A DNA stretch of 41,798 bases from Cyanobacteriota bacterium (GCA_025362325.1 JANYGO010000049.1:1-41798); one strand, 5' to 3'; counted from the stretch's first letter, positions 1-7,794 are shown. A program made the numbers and translations. Notes: generated by a model not told the origin, from the sequence alone.

Positions 1-936
1 CCCGGCTGTTTTTGGGACGTAATTGAAAAATATGGCGTCACTGTTTTCTACACCGCACCAACAGCAATTCGCACCTTTATGAAAATGGGTGAAGACTTGC
101 CCAAGGCCCGCGATTTGTCATCTTTACGATTGTTAGGAACAGTCGGCGAACCGATCAATCCAGAAGCTTGGATGTGGTATCAGCGCGTAATTGGTAACTC
201 AAATTGTCCAATCGTCGATACTTGGTGGCAAACAGAAACTGGCGGAATTATGATTGCCGCTTTGCCCGGTGCAATTCCTACAAAACCCGGTTCTGCCACC
301 CTTCCTTTCCCCGGAATTGTTGCCGATGTCGTCGATCGAGATGGCGAATCAGTAACTAATCAAAGCGGCGGTTATTTAGTTGTCAAACATCCTTGGCCGG
401 GAATGATGCGTACACTTTACAACGATGCCGATCGCTTCCGCCGCACTTATTGGGAATATTTGCACCCCAAAAATGGCGAATTTGTCTACTTTGCTGGAGA
501 CGGTGCCCACAAGGATAAAGACGGTTATTTCTGGGTAATGGGCCGCGTTGACGATGTAATTAATGTCGCCGGACACCGACTCGGTACGATGGAAGTTGAA
601 TCGGCTTTGGTGTCGCATCCAGCGGTGGCGGAAGCTGCGGTTGTTGGCAAACCGGATGAGATTAAAGGTGAGGAAATTGTCGCTTTTGTGACGCTGGATG
701 ACTCGCAGCAACCGAGTCCAGAATTGGCTAAGGAGTTGAAGCAGCACGTTGTTAAGGAGATTGGGGCGATCGCCCGTCCGGGAGAAATTCGATTTACCGA
801 TGCTTTGCCGAAAACGCGCAGCGGTAAAATTATGCGCCGATTGCTGCGTTCTTTAGCCGCCGGAGAAGAGGTTTCTGGGGATACTTCGACTTTGGAAGAT
901 CGGACGGTTTTGGATAAGTTGCGCGGCGGTTCGTAG
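1..936 (+). CDS. acs: acetyl-CoA synthetase, 3' part (5' end outside window)
   Basis: C-terminal half of AMP-forming acetate-CoA ligase, which activates acetate through acetyl-AMP to acetyl-CoA in the cytoplasm. The frame is open from base 1, before the first ATG at 79, so the gene is truncated by the window edge. Visible family motifs are the adenylate-binding [11 protein letters not shown], the hinge-region [13 protein letters not shown] and [16 protein letters not shown], and the C-terminal [13 protein letters not shown] with the lysine that is acetylated in characterised Acs enzymes. The final ~50 codons are duplicated downstream at 1843-1999. Directly after the stop lies an inverted-repeat element that separates it from the convergent small genes. 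Identification of the family is secure. Confidence 0.96.
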   Translation, partial: PGCFWDVIEKYGVTVFYTAPTAIRTFMKMGEDLPKARDLSSLRLLGTVGEPINPEAWMWYQRVIGNSNCPIVDTWWQTETGGIMIAALPGAIPTKPGSATLPFPGIVADVVDRDGESVTNQSGGYLVVKHPWPGMMRTLYNDADRFRRTYWEYLHPKNGEFVYFAGDGAHKDKDGYFWVMGRVDDVINVAGHRLGTMEVESALVSHPAVAEAAVVGKPDEIKGEEIVAFVTLDDSQQPSPELAKELKQHVVKEIGAIARPGEIRFTDALPKTRSGKIMRRLLRSLAAGEEVSGDTSTLEDRTVLDKLRGGS

Positions 937-953
937 AGAGTTTTATAACCCGG

Positions 954-1035
954 AGATCCCCCTAGCCCCCCTTAATAAGGGGGGGACAAGAGTGTTCAAA
1001 GTCCCCCTTGCTTTCGGGGGATGCGAGGGGGATCT
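954..1035. repeat. dispersed inverted-repeat element, 10-bp ends (copy 1)
   Basis: About 82 bp bounded by perfect inverted ends AGATCCCCCT and AGGGGGATCT, with internal C-run/G-run arms. A related copy with an internal duplication lies at 29591-29716. It follows the acs stop by 17 bases and could also act as a transcription terminator for it. Confidence 0.75.
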
Positions 1036-1061
1036 GAATCTGATTCTCAGCGTTAATTCAC

Positions 1062-1349
1062 TTATTTACCGCGCCACAGATGAACGCCATCGGGGTTGAT
1101 TTCTGACCTTACTTGCAGCCACTCCTCCAGCAAGTAGTCATCATCGACTGCTTCAGAATGCTGTTCGTCTTTGAGAATTGCCAAGACGTGAACTCCAGAG
1201 GGATAGTTGACATGACGAATTTCTGGGTTATATCCCAAGTCTTGAATTTTAGCCCAAACACTATCAACTGAACCGGCAACAGTCAGATCGACGGCCAGAA
1301 TAATTTGACCGAGTTTAGCACCCGGTTTTACGCATTCGAGAACAGCCAT
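1062..1349 (-). CDS. small hypothetical protein B, copy 1 (95 aa)
   Basis: I do not recognise this family. The start is placed at 1349 (MAVLECVKPG) rather than the longer reading at 1373, because GGAGAAAGAG sits just upstream and the ATG overlaps the stop of the preceding 63-aa gene (TAATG), a typical translational coupling. The protein is acidic toward the C-terminus (DDDYLLEEW) and ends in HLWRGK. A second, 87-aa copy lies at 2095-2358; it is nearly identical except for an 8-residue deletion and changes around residues 16-32. Conservation of the frame in both copies and the coupled start support it as a real gene. Confidence 0.65.
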   Translation of the reverse strand: MAVLECVKPGAKLGQIILAVDLTVAGSVDSVWAKIQDLGYNPEIRHVNYPSGVHVLAILKDEQHSEAVDDDYLLEEWLQVRSEINPDGVHLWRGK

Positions 1350-1540
1350 TACTCTTTCTCCTTGTAGTTGCAACGGTAAATTTGAGGGCGATTTTCGACT
1401 TTTCGGGGTAGAGTCACAGATTCTAATTCAACCCGGTAGCGATCGGCTCGCTTTTGGCACTCCTGTTTCGCTTCTCTGGGGTTATCAGCAAGGATGGGCT
1501 CGTCCCACCCTTCACCCTCTTTTTCTGGATCTTGAATCAT
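1349..1540 (-). CDS. small hypothetical protein A (63 aa)
   Basis: Unrecognised small charged protein (MIQDPEKEGEG... to CNYKEKE). I chose the ATG at 1540 because a good ribosome-binding site (AAAGGAGTAATTTAATT before ATG) precedes it; an upstream ATG at 1645 would run into the neighbouring promoter. Its stop overlaps the start of gene B by one base, so A and B probably form a two-gene operon. Divergent from the ribbon-helix-helix gene at 1665. The second B copy at 2095 has no A partner. Function unknown; a toxin-antitoxin-like arrangement is conceivable but nothing in the sequence demonstrates it. Confidence 0.6.
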   Translation of the reverse strand: MIQDPEKEGEGWDEPILADNPREAKQECQKRADRYRVELESVTLPRKVENRPQIYRCNYKEKE

Positions 1541-1629
1541 AATTAAATTACTCCTTTGTTGGACGCTCAACTTCGGAGAAGTCGTCTTGGCATGGTGCAG
1601 CAACATTCTGCCAAGGCGCATTTCTCTGC

Positions 1630-1660
1630 TATAATTGTACTGCATTTTTCAGTATAATTG
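1630..1660 (+). promoter_or_regulatory. candidate -10 element and operator of the RHH gene
   Basis: TATAAT at 1630-1635 gives a plausible -10 with a leader of about 23 nt. Overlapping the expected transcription start is the inverted repeat TACTG-N7-CAGTA (1638-1654), and TATAATTG recurs at 1653-1660 with another CAGTA at 1661. Such short palindromes next to a ribbon-helix-helix gene suggest autoregulation. No good -35 is seen. Confidence 0.4.
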
Positions 1661-1664
1661 CAGT

Positions 1665-1823
1665 ATGAGTCAAAATGTTAAAGTTCTAACCATCCGACTG
1701 CCTGAAATCGAAATGCTTCGGCTAGAAGCTTATTGCGCGAACAGCGGTAGAACAAAAACTGATGTGATTCGCGAACAGATTAGGAGTTTAAAAGTTGAAG
1801 ATAAGTCGCTTCACCCAGATTGA
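1665..1823 (+). CDS. ribbon-helix-helix (CopG/Arc-type) DNA-binding protein, antitoxin-like
   Basis: A 52-aa protein starting MSQNVKVLTIRLPEIEM. It has the pattern of a ribbon-helix-helix fold: a short N-terminal beta strand (VLTIRLP) followed by two helices with the turn NSGRTKTDVIREQIRSL. These proteins bind DNA as dimers and often act as antitoxins or autorepressors. The start at 1665 removes an N-terminal extension that would span the promoter. A palindromic candidate operator lies immediately upstream. No toxin gene follows; instead a duplicated acs fragment begins 20 bases after its stop, so it may be an orphan that lost its partner during the local duplication. Confidence 0.7.
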   Translation: MSQNVKVLTIRLPEIEMLRLEAYCANSGRTKTDVIREQIRSLKVEDKSLHPD

Positions 1824-1842
1824 TAACCTTAGTTGAATTTAC

Positions 1843-1999
1843 GGGATAAATTCGATTTACCGATGCTTTTCCGAAAACGCGCAGCGGTAAAATTATGCGC
1901 CGGTTGCTGCGTTCTTTAGCCGCCGGAGAAGAGGTTTCTGGGGATACTTCGACTTTGGAAGATCGGACTGTTTTGAATAAATTGCGCGGCGGTTCCTAG
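1843..1999 (+). pseudogene. duplicated 3' fragment of acs
   Basis: Bases 1843-1999 repeat bases 780-936 almost exactly and keep the acs reading frame ([17 protein letters not shown]... to the stop), with only a few substitutions. There is no start codon context or N-terminal domain, so it is a remnant. Together with the second copy of gene B downstream it defines a segmental duplication. Confidence 0.92.
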
Positions 2000-2094
2000 G
2001 GCTATTTTTTCCACCGGAGATTTAGGCAGATTAACACAGATGAACGCAGATTTGTTAAGATTTGCGTTCATTTGCGGTTTCAGTGTTAATTCAC

Positions 2095-2358
2095 TTATTT
2101 ACCGCGCCACAGATGAACGCCATCGGGGTTGATTTCTGACCTTACTTGCAGCCACTCCTCTAGTAAGTAGTCATCATCGACTGCTTCAGAATGCTGTTCG
2201 TCTTTGAGAATTGCCAACACATGAACTCCAGAGGGATAGTTGACATGACGAATTTCTGGGTTATATCCCAAGTCTTGAATTTTTGCTAAAATGCGATCGA
2301 CAGTCACAATCATTTGACCGAGTTTAGCACCCGGTTTTACACATTCGAGAATAACCAT
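2095..2358 (-). CDS. small hypothetical protein B, copy 2 (87 aa)
   Basis: Paralogue of the gene at 1062-1349. The C-terminal ~60 residues (AKIQDLGYNPEIRHVNYPSG onward) are identical, whereas residues 2-24 differ (MVILECVKPGAKLGQMIV) and eight residues are missing. The same GGAGAAAGAG ribosome-binding site precedes the ATG. It lacks the upstream partner A. Divergent from acpH at 2402, with a 43-bp interval. Function unknown; intact frame and conserved start signal suggest it is expressed or only recently duplicated. Confidence 0.6.
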   Translation of the reverse strand: MVILECVKPGAKLGQMIVTVDRILAKIQDLGYNPEIRHVNYPSGVHVLAILKDEQHSEAVDDDYLLEEWLQVRSEINPDGVHLWRGK

Positions 2359-2401
2359 TACTCTTTCTCCCTATGCTATCTTAGATTTTTTTACTGTAGC
2401 A

Positions 2402-2980
2402 ATGAATTATTTAGCTCATCTATTCTTATCAGACGGTACGCCAGCATCGCTGATTGGCAACCTCTTAGGCGATTTTGTCAAGGGTTCGGCAGTCAATCTT
2501 TATTCCGAGGAAATTAGAAACGGTATCGATTTACACCGGAAAGTCGATCGCTACACGGACTCTCATGCAGTAGTGCGATCGAGTAAAAGCCTTGTTTGCG
2601 CCCAGAGACGCAGGTTTGCAGGAGTTTTGATAGACGTATTTTACGACCACTTTTTAGCTAAAAATTGGCTGGAATATTCAGAAGTTCCACTCCGGGATTT
2701 TTCTCAGGATGTCTATAAAATCCTGCAAGACAACCGCGATATATTACCTGACTCTCTCCAGCGGGTGCTGCCCACAATAATTGCCCGCGACTTGCTTTCA
2801 TCTTATCAGGAAATTGCCGAAATCGGCATCACTCTTACAAGAATGTCGGCGCGACTCAAACGAACAAATAACTTGGCAAGCGGCATAGAAGATTTGACAG
2901 CTAACTATCAGCGCTTAGAATCGGATTTTCGGGATTTTTTTCCAGATTTGATAAAATACGCGACTGTTGGCAAATTTTAA
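2402..2980 (+). CDS. acpH: acyl carrier protein phosphodiesterase (AcpH/DUF479 family)
   Basis: 192 aa, the usual length for the family (E. coli AcpH is about 193). AcpH removes the 4'-phosphopantetheine arm from holo-acyl carrier protein. The N-terminal signature MNYLAHLFLSDG, then GNLLGDFVKG, LHRKVDRYTDSH and VLIDVFYDHFLA supply the His/Asp metal-binding residues expected for this HD-like hydrolase. It stands alone between the duplicated gene B (divergent) and the nuclease gene, which has its own promoter. The reaction is inferred from family membership. Confidence 0.88.
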   Translation: MNYLAHLFLSDGTPASLIGNLLGDFVKGSAVNLYSEEIRNGIDLHRKVDRYTDSHAVVRSSKSLVCAQRRRFAGVLIDVFYDHFLAKNWLEYSEVPLRDFSQDVYKILQDNRDILPDSLQRVLPTIIARDLLSSYQEIAEIGITLTRMSARLKRTNNLASGIEDLTANYQRLESDFRDFFPDLIKYATVGKF

Positions 2981-3002
2981 TAGAAAAAAACAAAAGTTCC
3001 CG

Positions 3003-3031
3003 TTGCTAGTGATAACGAACTCGTGTATAAT
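3003..3031 (+). promoter_or_regulatory. sigma70-type promoter of the nuclease gene
   Basis: TTGCTA (3003-3008), a 17-bp spacer and TATAAT (3026-3031), 47 bases before the ATG at 3078. Confidence 0.6.
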
Positions 3032-3077
3032 CCAAGCGATACCTGCATGAAATCTCAAATGCAACAGGGTTCAAAAT

Positions 3078-3968
3078 ATGGCAACCAGAATTCAGAACCT
3101 GCAAGTAACTCAAGTAGTTGATGGCGACAGCATCAAAATTTCTCTCAACGGCACCACCGAGTCTCTGCGGCTGATTTGTGTCGATACAGAAGAAAGTTAC
3201 TCCAACAGTTCAAAACCTGTTACAGCAGCCGGCAAAGCAGCTTCGGAAATGGCTAAAAAATACTTCACTACAGCAGATGGTAAATTTGCTCAAATTGACA
3301 TAGAATTTGATACAGACGATCCGGTTAAACTTGCTCTAGAAAAATATCGCGACAACTACGGGCGTCTGCTCTGTTACGTACATAAAGATGGAGAAAATTA
3401 CAACCTCAAACTGATTCAACAAGGCTGGAGTCCCTACTTTGTGAAATACGGGCGCTCCCGATTGTATCACCGACAAATGACTGAAGCAGAATCTGCTGCC
3501 AAAGCTTACAACCTGATAATTTGGAATCCGATTACCAATGCCAAAATTCCCTGTCGCAACTATACTATTTTACTGCCTTGGTGGTCGATGCGCGGCTCGA
3601 TTGTTGAAGATTTCCGCTTGTGTGAAGCAACTACAGAAGCGCTTTCTGTGAGGTTGCACTACCCGAAAATATTAGCAGCTTCTGAGACAGCTAAACCTAT
3701 TACTATTTTCTGCGATTTACAGGCTGGAATTAATCAATGGATCGGCGGTCATGCTCGAATTTATGCAGGTTCATCGTATCACAGATTAGATTTGTGGATA
3801 CCTGATGCTAAAACTGATGAAAAGGCTCCCTTGAAGCGGCTAATCGAGAAGCGTTATGCGGGTATGGGACGGGGATATGTGTATATCAGCGGTAAGATAG
3901 AACAATACAAAGGTAAGCCTCAAATAGTTTTAAACAATCTCAAGCAATTTTCTGATTTCCCCCCATAA
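3078..3968 (+). CDS. staphylococcal-nuclease-like protein with C-terminal extra domain
   Basis: 296 aa. Residues 8 to about 150 form a thermonuclease (SNase, OB-fold) domain: VVDGDSIKI supplies the Ca-binding aspartates, LRLICVDTEE supplies Arg31, Asp36 and Glu39, and YGRLLCYV supplies Arg96, matching the catalytic D/R/D/E/R set of staphylococcal nuclease. Residues about 175-290 are a second region ending YVYISGKIEQYKGKPQIVL, which looks like another OB-type nucleic-acid-binding fold. No signal peptide is seen, so it probably acts inside the cell, unlike secreted thermonucleases. The promoter at 3003-3031 suggests a single-gene unit. Substrate (DNA or RNA) cannot be read from sequence. Confidence 0.85.
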   Translation: MATRIQNLQVTQVVDGDSIKISLNGTTESLRLICVDTEESYSNSSKPVTAAGKAASEMAKKYFTTADGKFAQIDIEFDTDDPVKLALEKYRDNYGRLLCYVHKDGENYNLKLIQQGWSPYFVKYGRSRLYHRQMTEAESAAKAYNLIIWNPITNAKIPCRNYTILLPWWSMRGSIVEDFRLCEATTEALSVRLHYPKILAASETAKPITIFCDLQAGINQWIGGHARIYAGSSYHRLDLWIPDAKTDEKAPLKRLIEKRYAGMGRGYVYISGKIEQYKGKPQIVLNNLKQFSDFPP

Positions 3969-4413
3969 AATTTACTTTTACATGAATTTAATAAAAAAAT
4001 TGCCGGACAAATGGCACGGGTGCATCTATCCGCAAGCATTTGTAGTGCGAGGTTCCCCGCTTGCTATACTAAGCTCGCCAGCGGCTCTTTCGCAAGTCGT
4101 AAAAAAATGGTTTTTGCAAAGCCGGAGATGCTTCCAATGGAACAATGAAGCCTTTTTTGATGGGAACCGGATTGAATTTTGGGTGATTTCCTACCCTACT
4201 CTTCACCGAACCTCTACGGGTAACGAGAAGGCGAAAGCAAACGGATAGCTTCGATTCACGCATTGTTTTTATTTCAGTAGCATTGCGGTTAAAAATTCCA
4301 AGTTATTCTATTTTTTTATGCAGCCCAATCAATTTATACTATAATACTATCATCGCCAATCTGTAGCTGCCAATAGCTGCGCCATCAATCCCAACTCTAG
4401 AGAGGTCAAAACC
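3969..4413. other. intergenic region, no convincing gene
   Basis: Two short overlapping opposite-strand reading frames exist (88 and 64 codons), but neither has a ribosome-binding site or recognisable motif, and the composition matches repeat-derived intergenic DNA. TATAAT at 4340-4345 may be the -10 of the amidotransferase gene that starts at 4414; no matching -35 is clear. Confidence 0.5.
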
Positions 4414-5181
4414 ATGTGTCAATTACTGGGAATGAACTGCAATGTTCCAACCGATATTTGCTTCTCTTTTGAGGGTTTTTCTGCAAGAGGTGGTAGAACA
4501 GACGTTCATCAAGACGGTTGGGGAATTGCTTTCTTTGAAGGTTTGGGATGCCGCCTGTTTATAGACTCGAAACCTGCGGTTGCTTCTCCGGTTGCGGAAG
4601 TTGTGCGACGCTATCCCATTCACTCAACTAACGTGATTGCTCACATCCGCAAAGCTACCCAAGGCGAAATTGCTCTGGAAAACTGCCACCCTTTTATTCG
4701 GGAACTTTGGGGACGCTATTGGGTGTTTGCTCATAACGGTAATCTGGAAAATTTTCATCCTGAAAATGCGGGCTTTTACAAATCTGTAGGCAAAACTGAC
4801 AGCGAAAAAGCATTTTGTTTGATATTAGAAACGTTGCGAGAAAGTTTCCCTCAAAATAAGCCTGCTTTGACGGAAATTTACGAGGTTCTGAACGAAATTA
4901 CTAAAACTTTGGCAGCGCACGGAATTTTTAACTATTTACTTTCTGATGGAGAACATTTATTTACACACTGTTCTACTAATCTGCATTATATTGTGCGACA
5001 AGCACCTTTTGCTAGGGCGCACTCGATCGATGAAGATGTAACTGTGGATTTCCGGGAATTGACACAGGAAGGCGATCGCGTGGCGGTTATTGCTACTTTT
5101 CCGCTGACTGATGATGAAGTTTGGACGCAAATTCAACCGGGACAATTGCTGGTATTTCAGGATGGTTTACCTGTTATTTGA
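4414..5181 (+). CDS. class II glutamine amidotransferase (YafJ/EgtC-like)
   Basis: 255 aa. Starts MCQLLGMNCN, so methionine removal exposes the N-terminal Cys nucleophile of class II glutamine amidotransferases. HQDGWGIAFF, RKATQGE and FAHNGNL are the glutamine-site and oxyanion motifs. The protein is a stand-alone glutaminase domain of the YafJ type, without a synthase domain, so the acceptor for the released ammonia is unknown. The ATG is supported by GAGAGG eight bases upstream. It converges on the Uma2 gene at 5203-5754, only 21 bases apart. Confidence 0.88.
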   Translation: MCQLLGMNCNVPTDICFSFEGFSARGGRTDVHQDGWGIAFFEGLGCRLFIDSKPAVASPVAEVVRRYPIHSTNVIAHIRKATQGEIALENCHPFIRELWGRYWVFAHNGNLENFHPENAGFYKSVGKTDSEKAFCLILETLRESFPQNKPALTEIYEVLNEITKTLAAHGIFNYLLSDGEHLFTHCSTNLHYIVRQAPFARAHSIDEDVTVDFRELTQEGDRVAVIATFPLTDDEVWTQIQPGQLLVFQDGLPVI

Positions 5182-5202
5182 AGGCAGGATTTAGAATAAA
5201 AA

Positions 5203-5754
5203 TTAAGTGCTGACGATCGCACTTACCGACACAGCCACATCGGGAAATGCAAGCGGGTTAACGGTTCCGGCGGTTAGCGTCTGCTTGAAAGTGTAATCTC
5301 CATCAAGAGGATCTCGAAATATTATCAGGTGTCTTCTTTTGAGGTTAACCACCCAGTATTCGGGGATTCCGACTTCTGCATAGATTTTCGTTTTCGTCTC
5401 TAAGTCTTTAACGAGAGTGGAATCTGAGTATTCAATCAGCCAAAAAATGTTTTCGGGATAGGGGTGATGTTCGAGATATGTGCGACCCAATCGCTGTACG
5501 ATCGCAATATCGGGTTCTGGTTCCGAGTCGTTAGGAAGCGTAATCGGCTTGGCTAAACGGATAGTAGCGCGATCGCCCAACAGCCGGATCAGATATTCTC
5601 CTGCTTCGCTGCTAAAATAGGCGTGGGGTTCCCCTTCTGGTGACATTTCAACAACTTCTCCCTTCAGCAGTTCGACGCGCCGATTTTCTAAGATGCGCGA
5701 GGAGATCATTTGGTGGTATTCGTCGATCGACCATTTAACTGCAATTACGCTCAT
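5203..5754 (-). CDS. Uma2 family (DUF820) putative endonuclease
   Basis: 183 aa. Uma2 proteins have a PD-(D/E)xK restriction-endonuclease-like fold and are greatly expanded in cyanobacteria; their role is undefined. Visible elements are the N-terminal MSIDEYHQM-like helix (WSIDEYHQM), RVELLKGEVVEMSPEG, EPEPDIAIV, and the active-site block LIEYSDSTL...KTKIYAEVGIPEYWVV. Two other members occur in this window, at 17224-17793 and 40154-40735, with low mutual similarity, so they are not recent tandem copies. First gene at the distal end of the minus-strand small-gene island. Confidence 0.88.
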   Translation of the reverse strand: MSVIAVKWSIDEYHQMISSRILENRRVELLKGEVVEMSPEGEPHAYFSSEAGEYLIRLLGDRATIRLAKPITLPNDSEPEPDIAIVQRLGRTYLEHHPYPENIFWLIEYSDSTLVKDLETKTKIYAEVGIPEYWVVNLKRRHLIIFRDPLDGDYTFKQTLTAGTVNPLAFPDVAVSVSAIVST

Positions 5755-5911
5755 GGCGATGGTTTTTTATGGCTGGTCTGATTTTTGATTATAGGCGATC
5801 GATCGCAGATTTGATTTGCTTAAACGCAAAATTTTTCCTAAAAACCGGGAATCAGCCCGCCCCTGCGTCAGCCCTGAAACTGCCGCTACCTGTTGAGTTA
5901 ATACTCACGCA

Positions 5912-6769
5912 TCAAATCCCTGCTTCAGTAAAAGCTCGATTCAAATCATCAATCAACCCCAATTGTTGCGCCCACTCTGTTAAGTAACCCCGCTCCAAAT
6001 GATCAGCTTGGACTTTCAGAATTCCCAAAACATCATGCCATTGTTTTTGAGACTGAGACTGTTGCCGCCAGAGCAGTTTTGCCAACACAATATCTTCAGG
6101 AGAAGCAATCCAAAACAGTTCCACACCAGCTTCGTCAAGGGCTTCTAATCGTCGTCTTGCCATTTTTGAGCGATCGAATTCACTATTAGAATTCAGCACA
6201 ATATCAGCGTTCAATACTGAGGTCATGTGAGTGACGCTCAACACCATCCCTCTGCCCTGTTGAATATCTTCTACTGAACCCGGAGGGCAGTAAAAACCAG
6301 CCGTTTCTAGTGCTGCAACTAATTGATTAATATTGTCCGCGATCGAGTCAATTACCAAATCTAAATCGCGTGTTGTTCTAGGGTCGCCATAGGCAGAAGC
6401 GGCAACTCCTCCTGTAATATAATAAGAGATACCTAATGTTTCAAAAATTGGGTGCAACAGTCTAGCAATTTCGCTGGGGTCTTGCGTCCACATAGAGGCC
6501 TCACTGGTGGGGGTTAAAATTGGTAGCCATTTGCTACGTAAGATCGATCGGGCAAATCGCTCTTGGTAGGTTGACGGACAAGCTTTTTTCATCCCGCGCA
6601 GGCTAACAGTTTTTGCCCAACGATTTAATTTTGCCGCCATTTGCCACCGTTGGGAATTGGTGAGTTGCCGCAGTCGGTAGAAATCAATTGCATCAGCTTC
6701 AAGAGTTTTATCATCTGACTGGGCGCGATATCCAGGTTTGATGGGTATTTTTGGTATGGATTGAATCAT
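5912..6769 (-). CDS. nucleotidyltransferase-like protein with extra N-terminal domain
   Basis: 285 aa. Residues about 105-280 form a nucleotidyltransferase-fold domain of the MNT/AbiEii-like type: the motif GGVAASAYGD followed by RTTRDLDLVID gives the GG/S and D-x-D metal-binding pattern, and WIASPEDIVLAKLLW is the helix typical of this group. Residues about 35-85 (LTNSQRWQMAAKLNRWAKTV...) resemble a small cyanobacterial protein that I would expect as a separate gene beside such nucleotidyltransferases, so this looks like an in-frame fusion. Members act as toxins or antitoxin-modifying enzymes in some systems; the role here is unknown. An alternative internal start near MWTQDPSEIA would give the enzyme domain alone. 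Confidence 0.72.
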   Translation of the reverse strand: MIQSIPKIPIKPGYRAQSDDKTLEADAIDFYRLRQLTNSQRWQMAAKLNRWAKTVSLRGMKKACPSTYQERFARSILRSKWLPILTPTSEASMWTQDPSEIARLLHPIFETLGISYYITGGVAASAYGDPRTTRDLDLVIDSIADNINQLVAALETAGFYCPPGSVEDIQQGRGMVLSVTHMTSVLNADIVLNSNSEFDRSKMARRRLEALDEAGVELFWIASPEDIVLAKLLWRQQSQSQKQWHDVLGILKVQADHLERGYLTEWAQQLGLIDDLNRAFTEAGI

Positions 6770-6856
6770 TTTGCTTGTAGATTTTCCCTTAGTCCTTCAA
6801 AAAACTATTAATCGCTCCTGTTGATTTTCGCACAATTGTATCTCCCGTAGCTGGAA

Positions 6857-7207
6857 TCACAGAGGTAAGTAGGCAATGCGGTTCACCCAGTCTTCTGATT
6901 CGGATGTCTGCCATATTTTGATTAAATTGTCTATCGCTTCGCTAACAGGAAAACTCTGCAACACTATAATTACACCCGAACTTGTTTGAGTAGAAATAAA
7001 TTCTGCAAAATATCTTGGCATGGTTCTTTGGTCGTGGGAGACGAGAATTCTATTTTCCTGTGCTGCCAAAGCCAGAACTTCTAAATCGGTCAAGCCACTT
7101 AAAAGCGATGCGTTTGATGTTTGAAAATCAACAGTTGCCTCGCGTCTCATAACTCCTGTTACGATCGCTTGATTGAGGTCGGCATCTGCTTGTAAACTAA
7201 TTTTCAT
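6857..7207 (-). CDS. DUF5615 PIN-like toxin
   Basis: 116 aa. Begins MKISLQADADLNQAIVTG, the DUF5615 N-terminus with early acidic residues, followed by TDLEVLALAAQENRILVSHDQRTMPRYF, the conserved helix and SHD motif of this PIN-like nuclease family. Its start overlaps the stop of the DUF433 gene by four bases (7204-7207), the standard antitoxin-toxin order. The predicted role is an RNase toxin neutralised by the DUF433 partner; activity is inferred from the family. Confidence 0.85.
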   Translation of the reverse strand: MKISLQADADLNQAIVTGVMRREATVDFQTSNASLLSGLTDLEVLALAAQENRILVSHDQRTMPRYFAEFISTQTSSGVIIVLQSFPVSEAIDNLIKIWQTSESEDWVNRIAYLPL

Positions 7208-7536
7208 TGCGGGCTAGTCTGAGTGTAAAATTTTTGATAGAGCAACGAGTTGTTTTCCTTTGCTTGCTGCCTCAATGTTTCAAATAGTTGTTCTCCCTCG
7301 GCTAAATAAGCATTAATAGCTTTGCGATTAGCTAAGTAAAAGGTAATTGCTCCATAAACTTCTTCTAGTGTCAGTGCTGGGAATGACTGAACAATGCTTT
7401 CAGGTGATTGTCCTGCCAGGAAAGCATAAATAATTGAATCGAGAGAAACGCGCTTCCCGACAATTCGGTAGCAATTTTCCCGTTCTTCAATGTACTGTTT
7501 TGTAGTTAGGGCTGCTGTACTCATAGTTTGCTGCAT
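7204..7536 (-). CDS. DUF433 antitoxin
   Basis: 110 aa, or 106 aa if translation begins at the second ATG (7524, MSTAALTTKQ). AGGAG lies very close to the first ATG and 15 nt from the second, so the start is uncertain. The core GKRVSLDSIIYAFLAGQSPESIVQSFPALTLEEVYGAITFYL is a DUF433 helix-turn-helix domain. It is translationally coupled to the DUF5615 toxin gene downstream, forming a complete type II toxin-antitoxin pair. Confidence 0.85.
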   Translation of the reverse strand: MQQTMSTAALTTKQYIEERENCYRIVGKRVSLDSIIYAFLAGQSPESIVQSFPALTLEEVYGAITFYLANRKAINAYLAEGEQLFETLRQQAKENNSLLYQKFYTQTSPQ

Positions 7537-7560
7537 TAACTCCTAATATTTTATATCTTA

Positions 7561-7794
7561 TCAGCGTTGTAGCTTTAAGCGCAAACTCCGAAACATATCT
7601 TCCGCATCGATTACTTCACCTCGTTCGGCAGCATCCATTCCCAGACGAATTTCTTGCTGGAGTTCTTTGAAGCGTCCTTTATAGATATTTTCCCATTTAT
7701 CGGACTGCAAGAATTTGATAAAGGCTAATACTTCTTGTTGCTGGTCTGGCGATAAGACCTTCACATTTTCCAAAATGGCTTGTTCGACGGTCAT
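7561..7794 (-). CDS. small antitoxin-like protein (DUF2281/ParD-type)
   Basis: 77 aa. The N-terminal VEQAILENVKVLSPDQQQEVLAFIKFLQ is typical of DUF2281/VapB-like proteins, and the tail RFKELQQEIRLGMDAAERGEVIDAEDMF resembles the C-terminal toxin-binding segment of ParD-type antitoxins. No toxin gene is adjacent: 24 bases downstream starts the DUF433/DUF5615 pair. It may be an orphan antitoxin or a third component of that unit; the sequence alone cannot decide. Confidence 0.7.
   Translation of the reverse strand: MTVEQAILENVKVLSPDQQQEVLAFIKFLQSDKWENIYKGRFKELQQEIRLGMDAAERGEVIDAEDMFRSLRLKLQR

Noticed and set aside
3982..4263. 88-codon plus frame and 64-codon minus frame
   Set aside because: They overlap on opposite strands, lack ribosome-binding sites and resemble no family; treated as intergenic.
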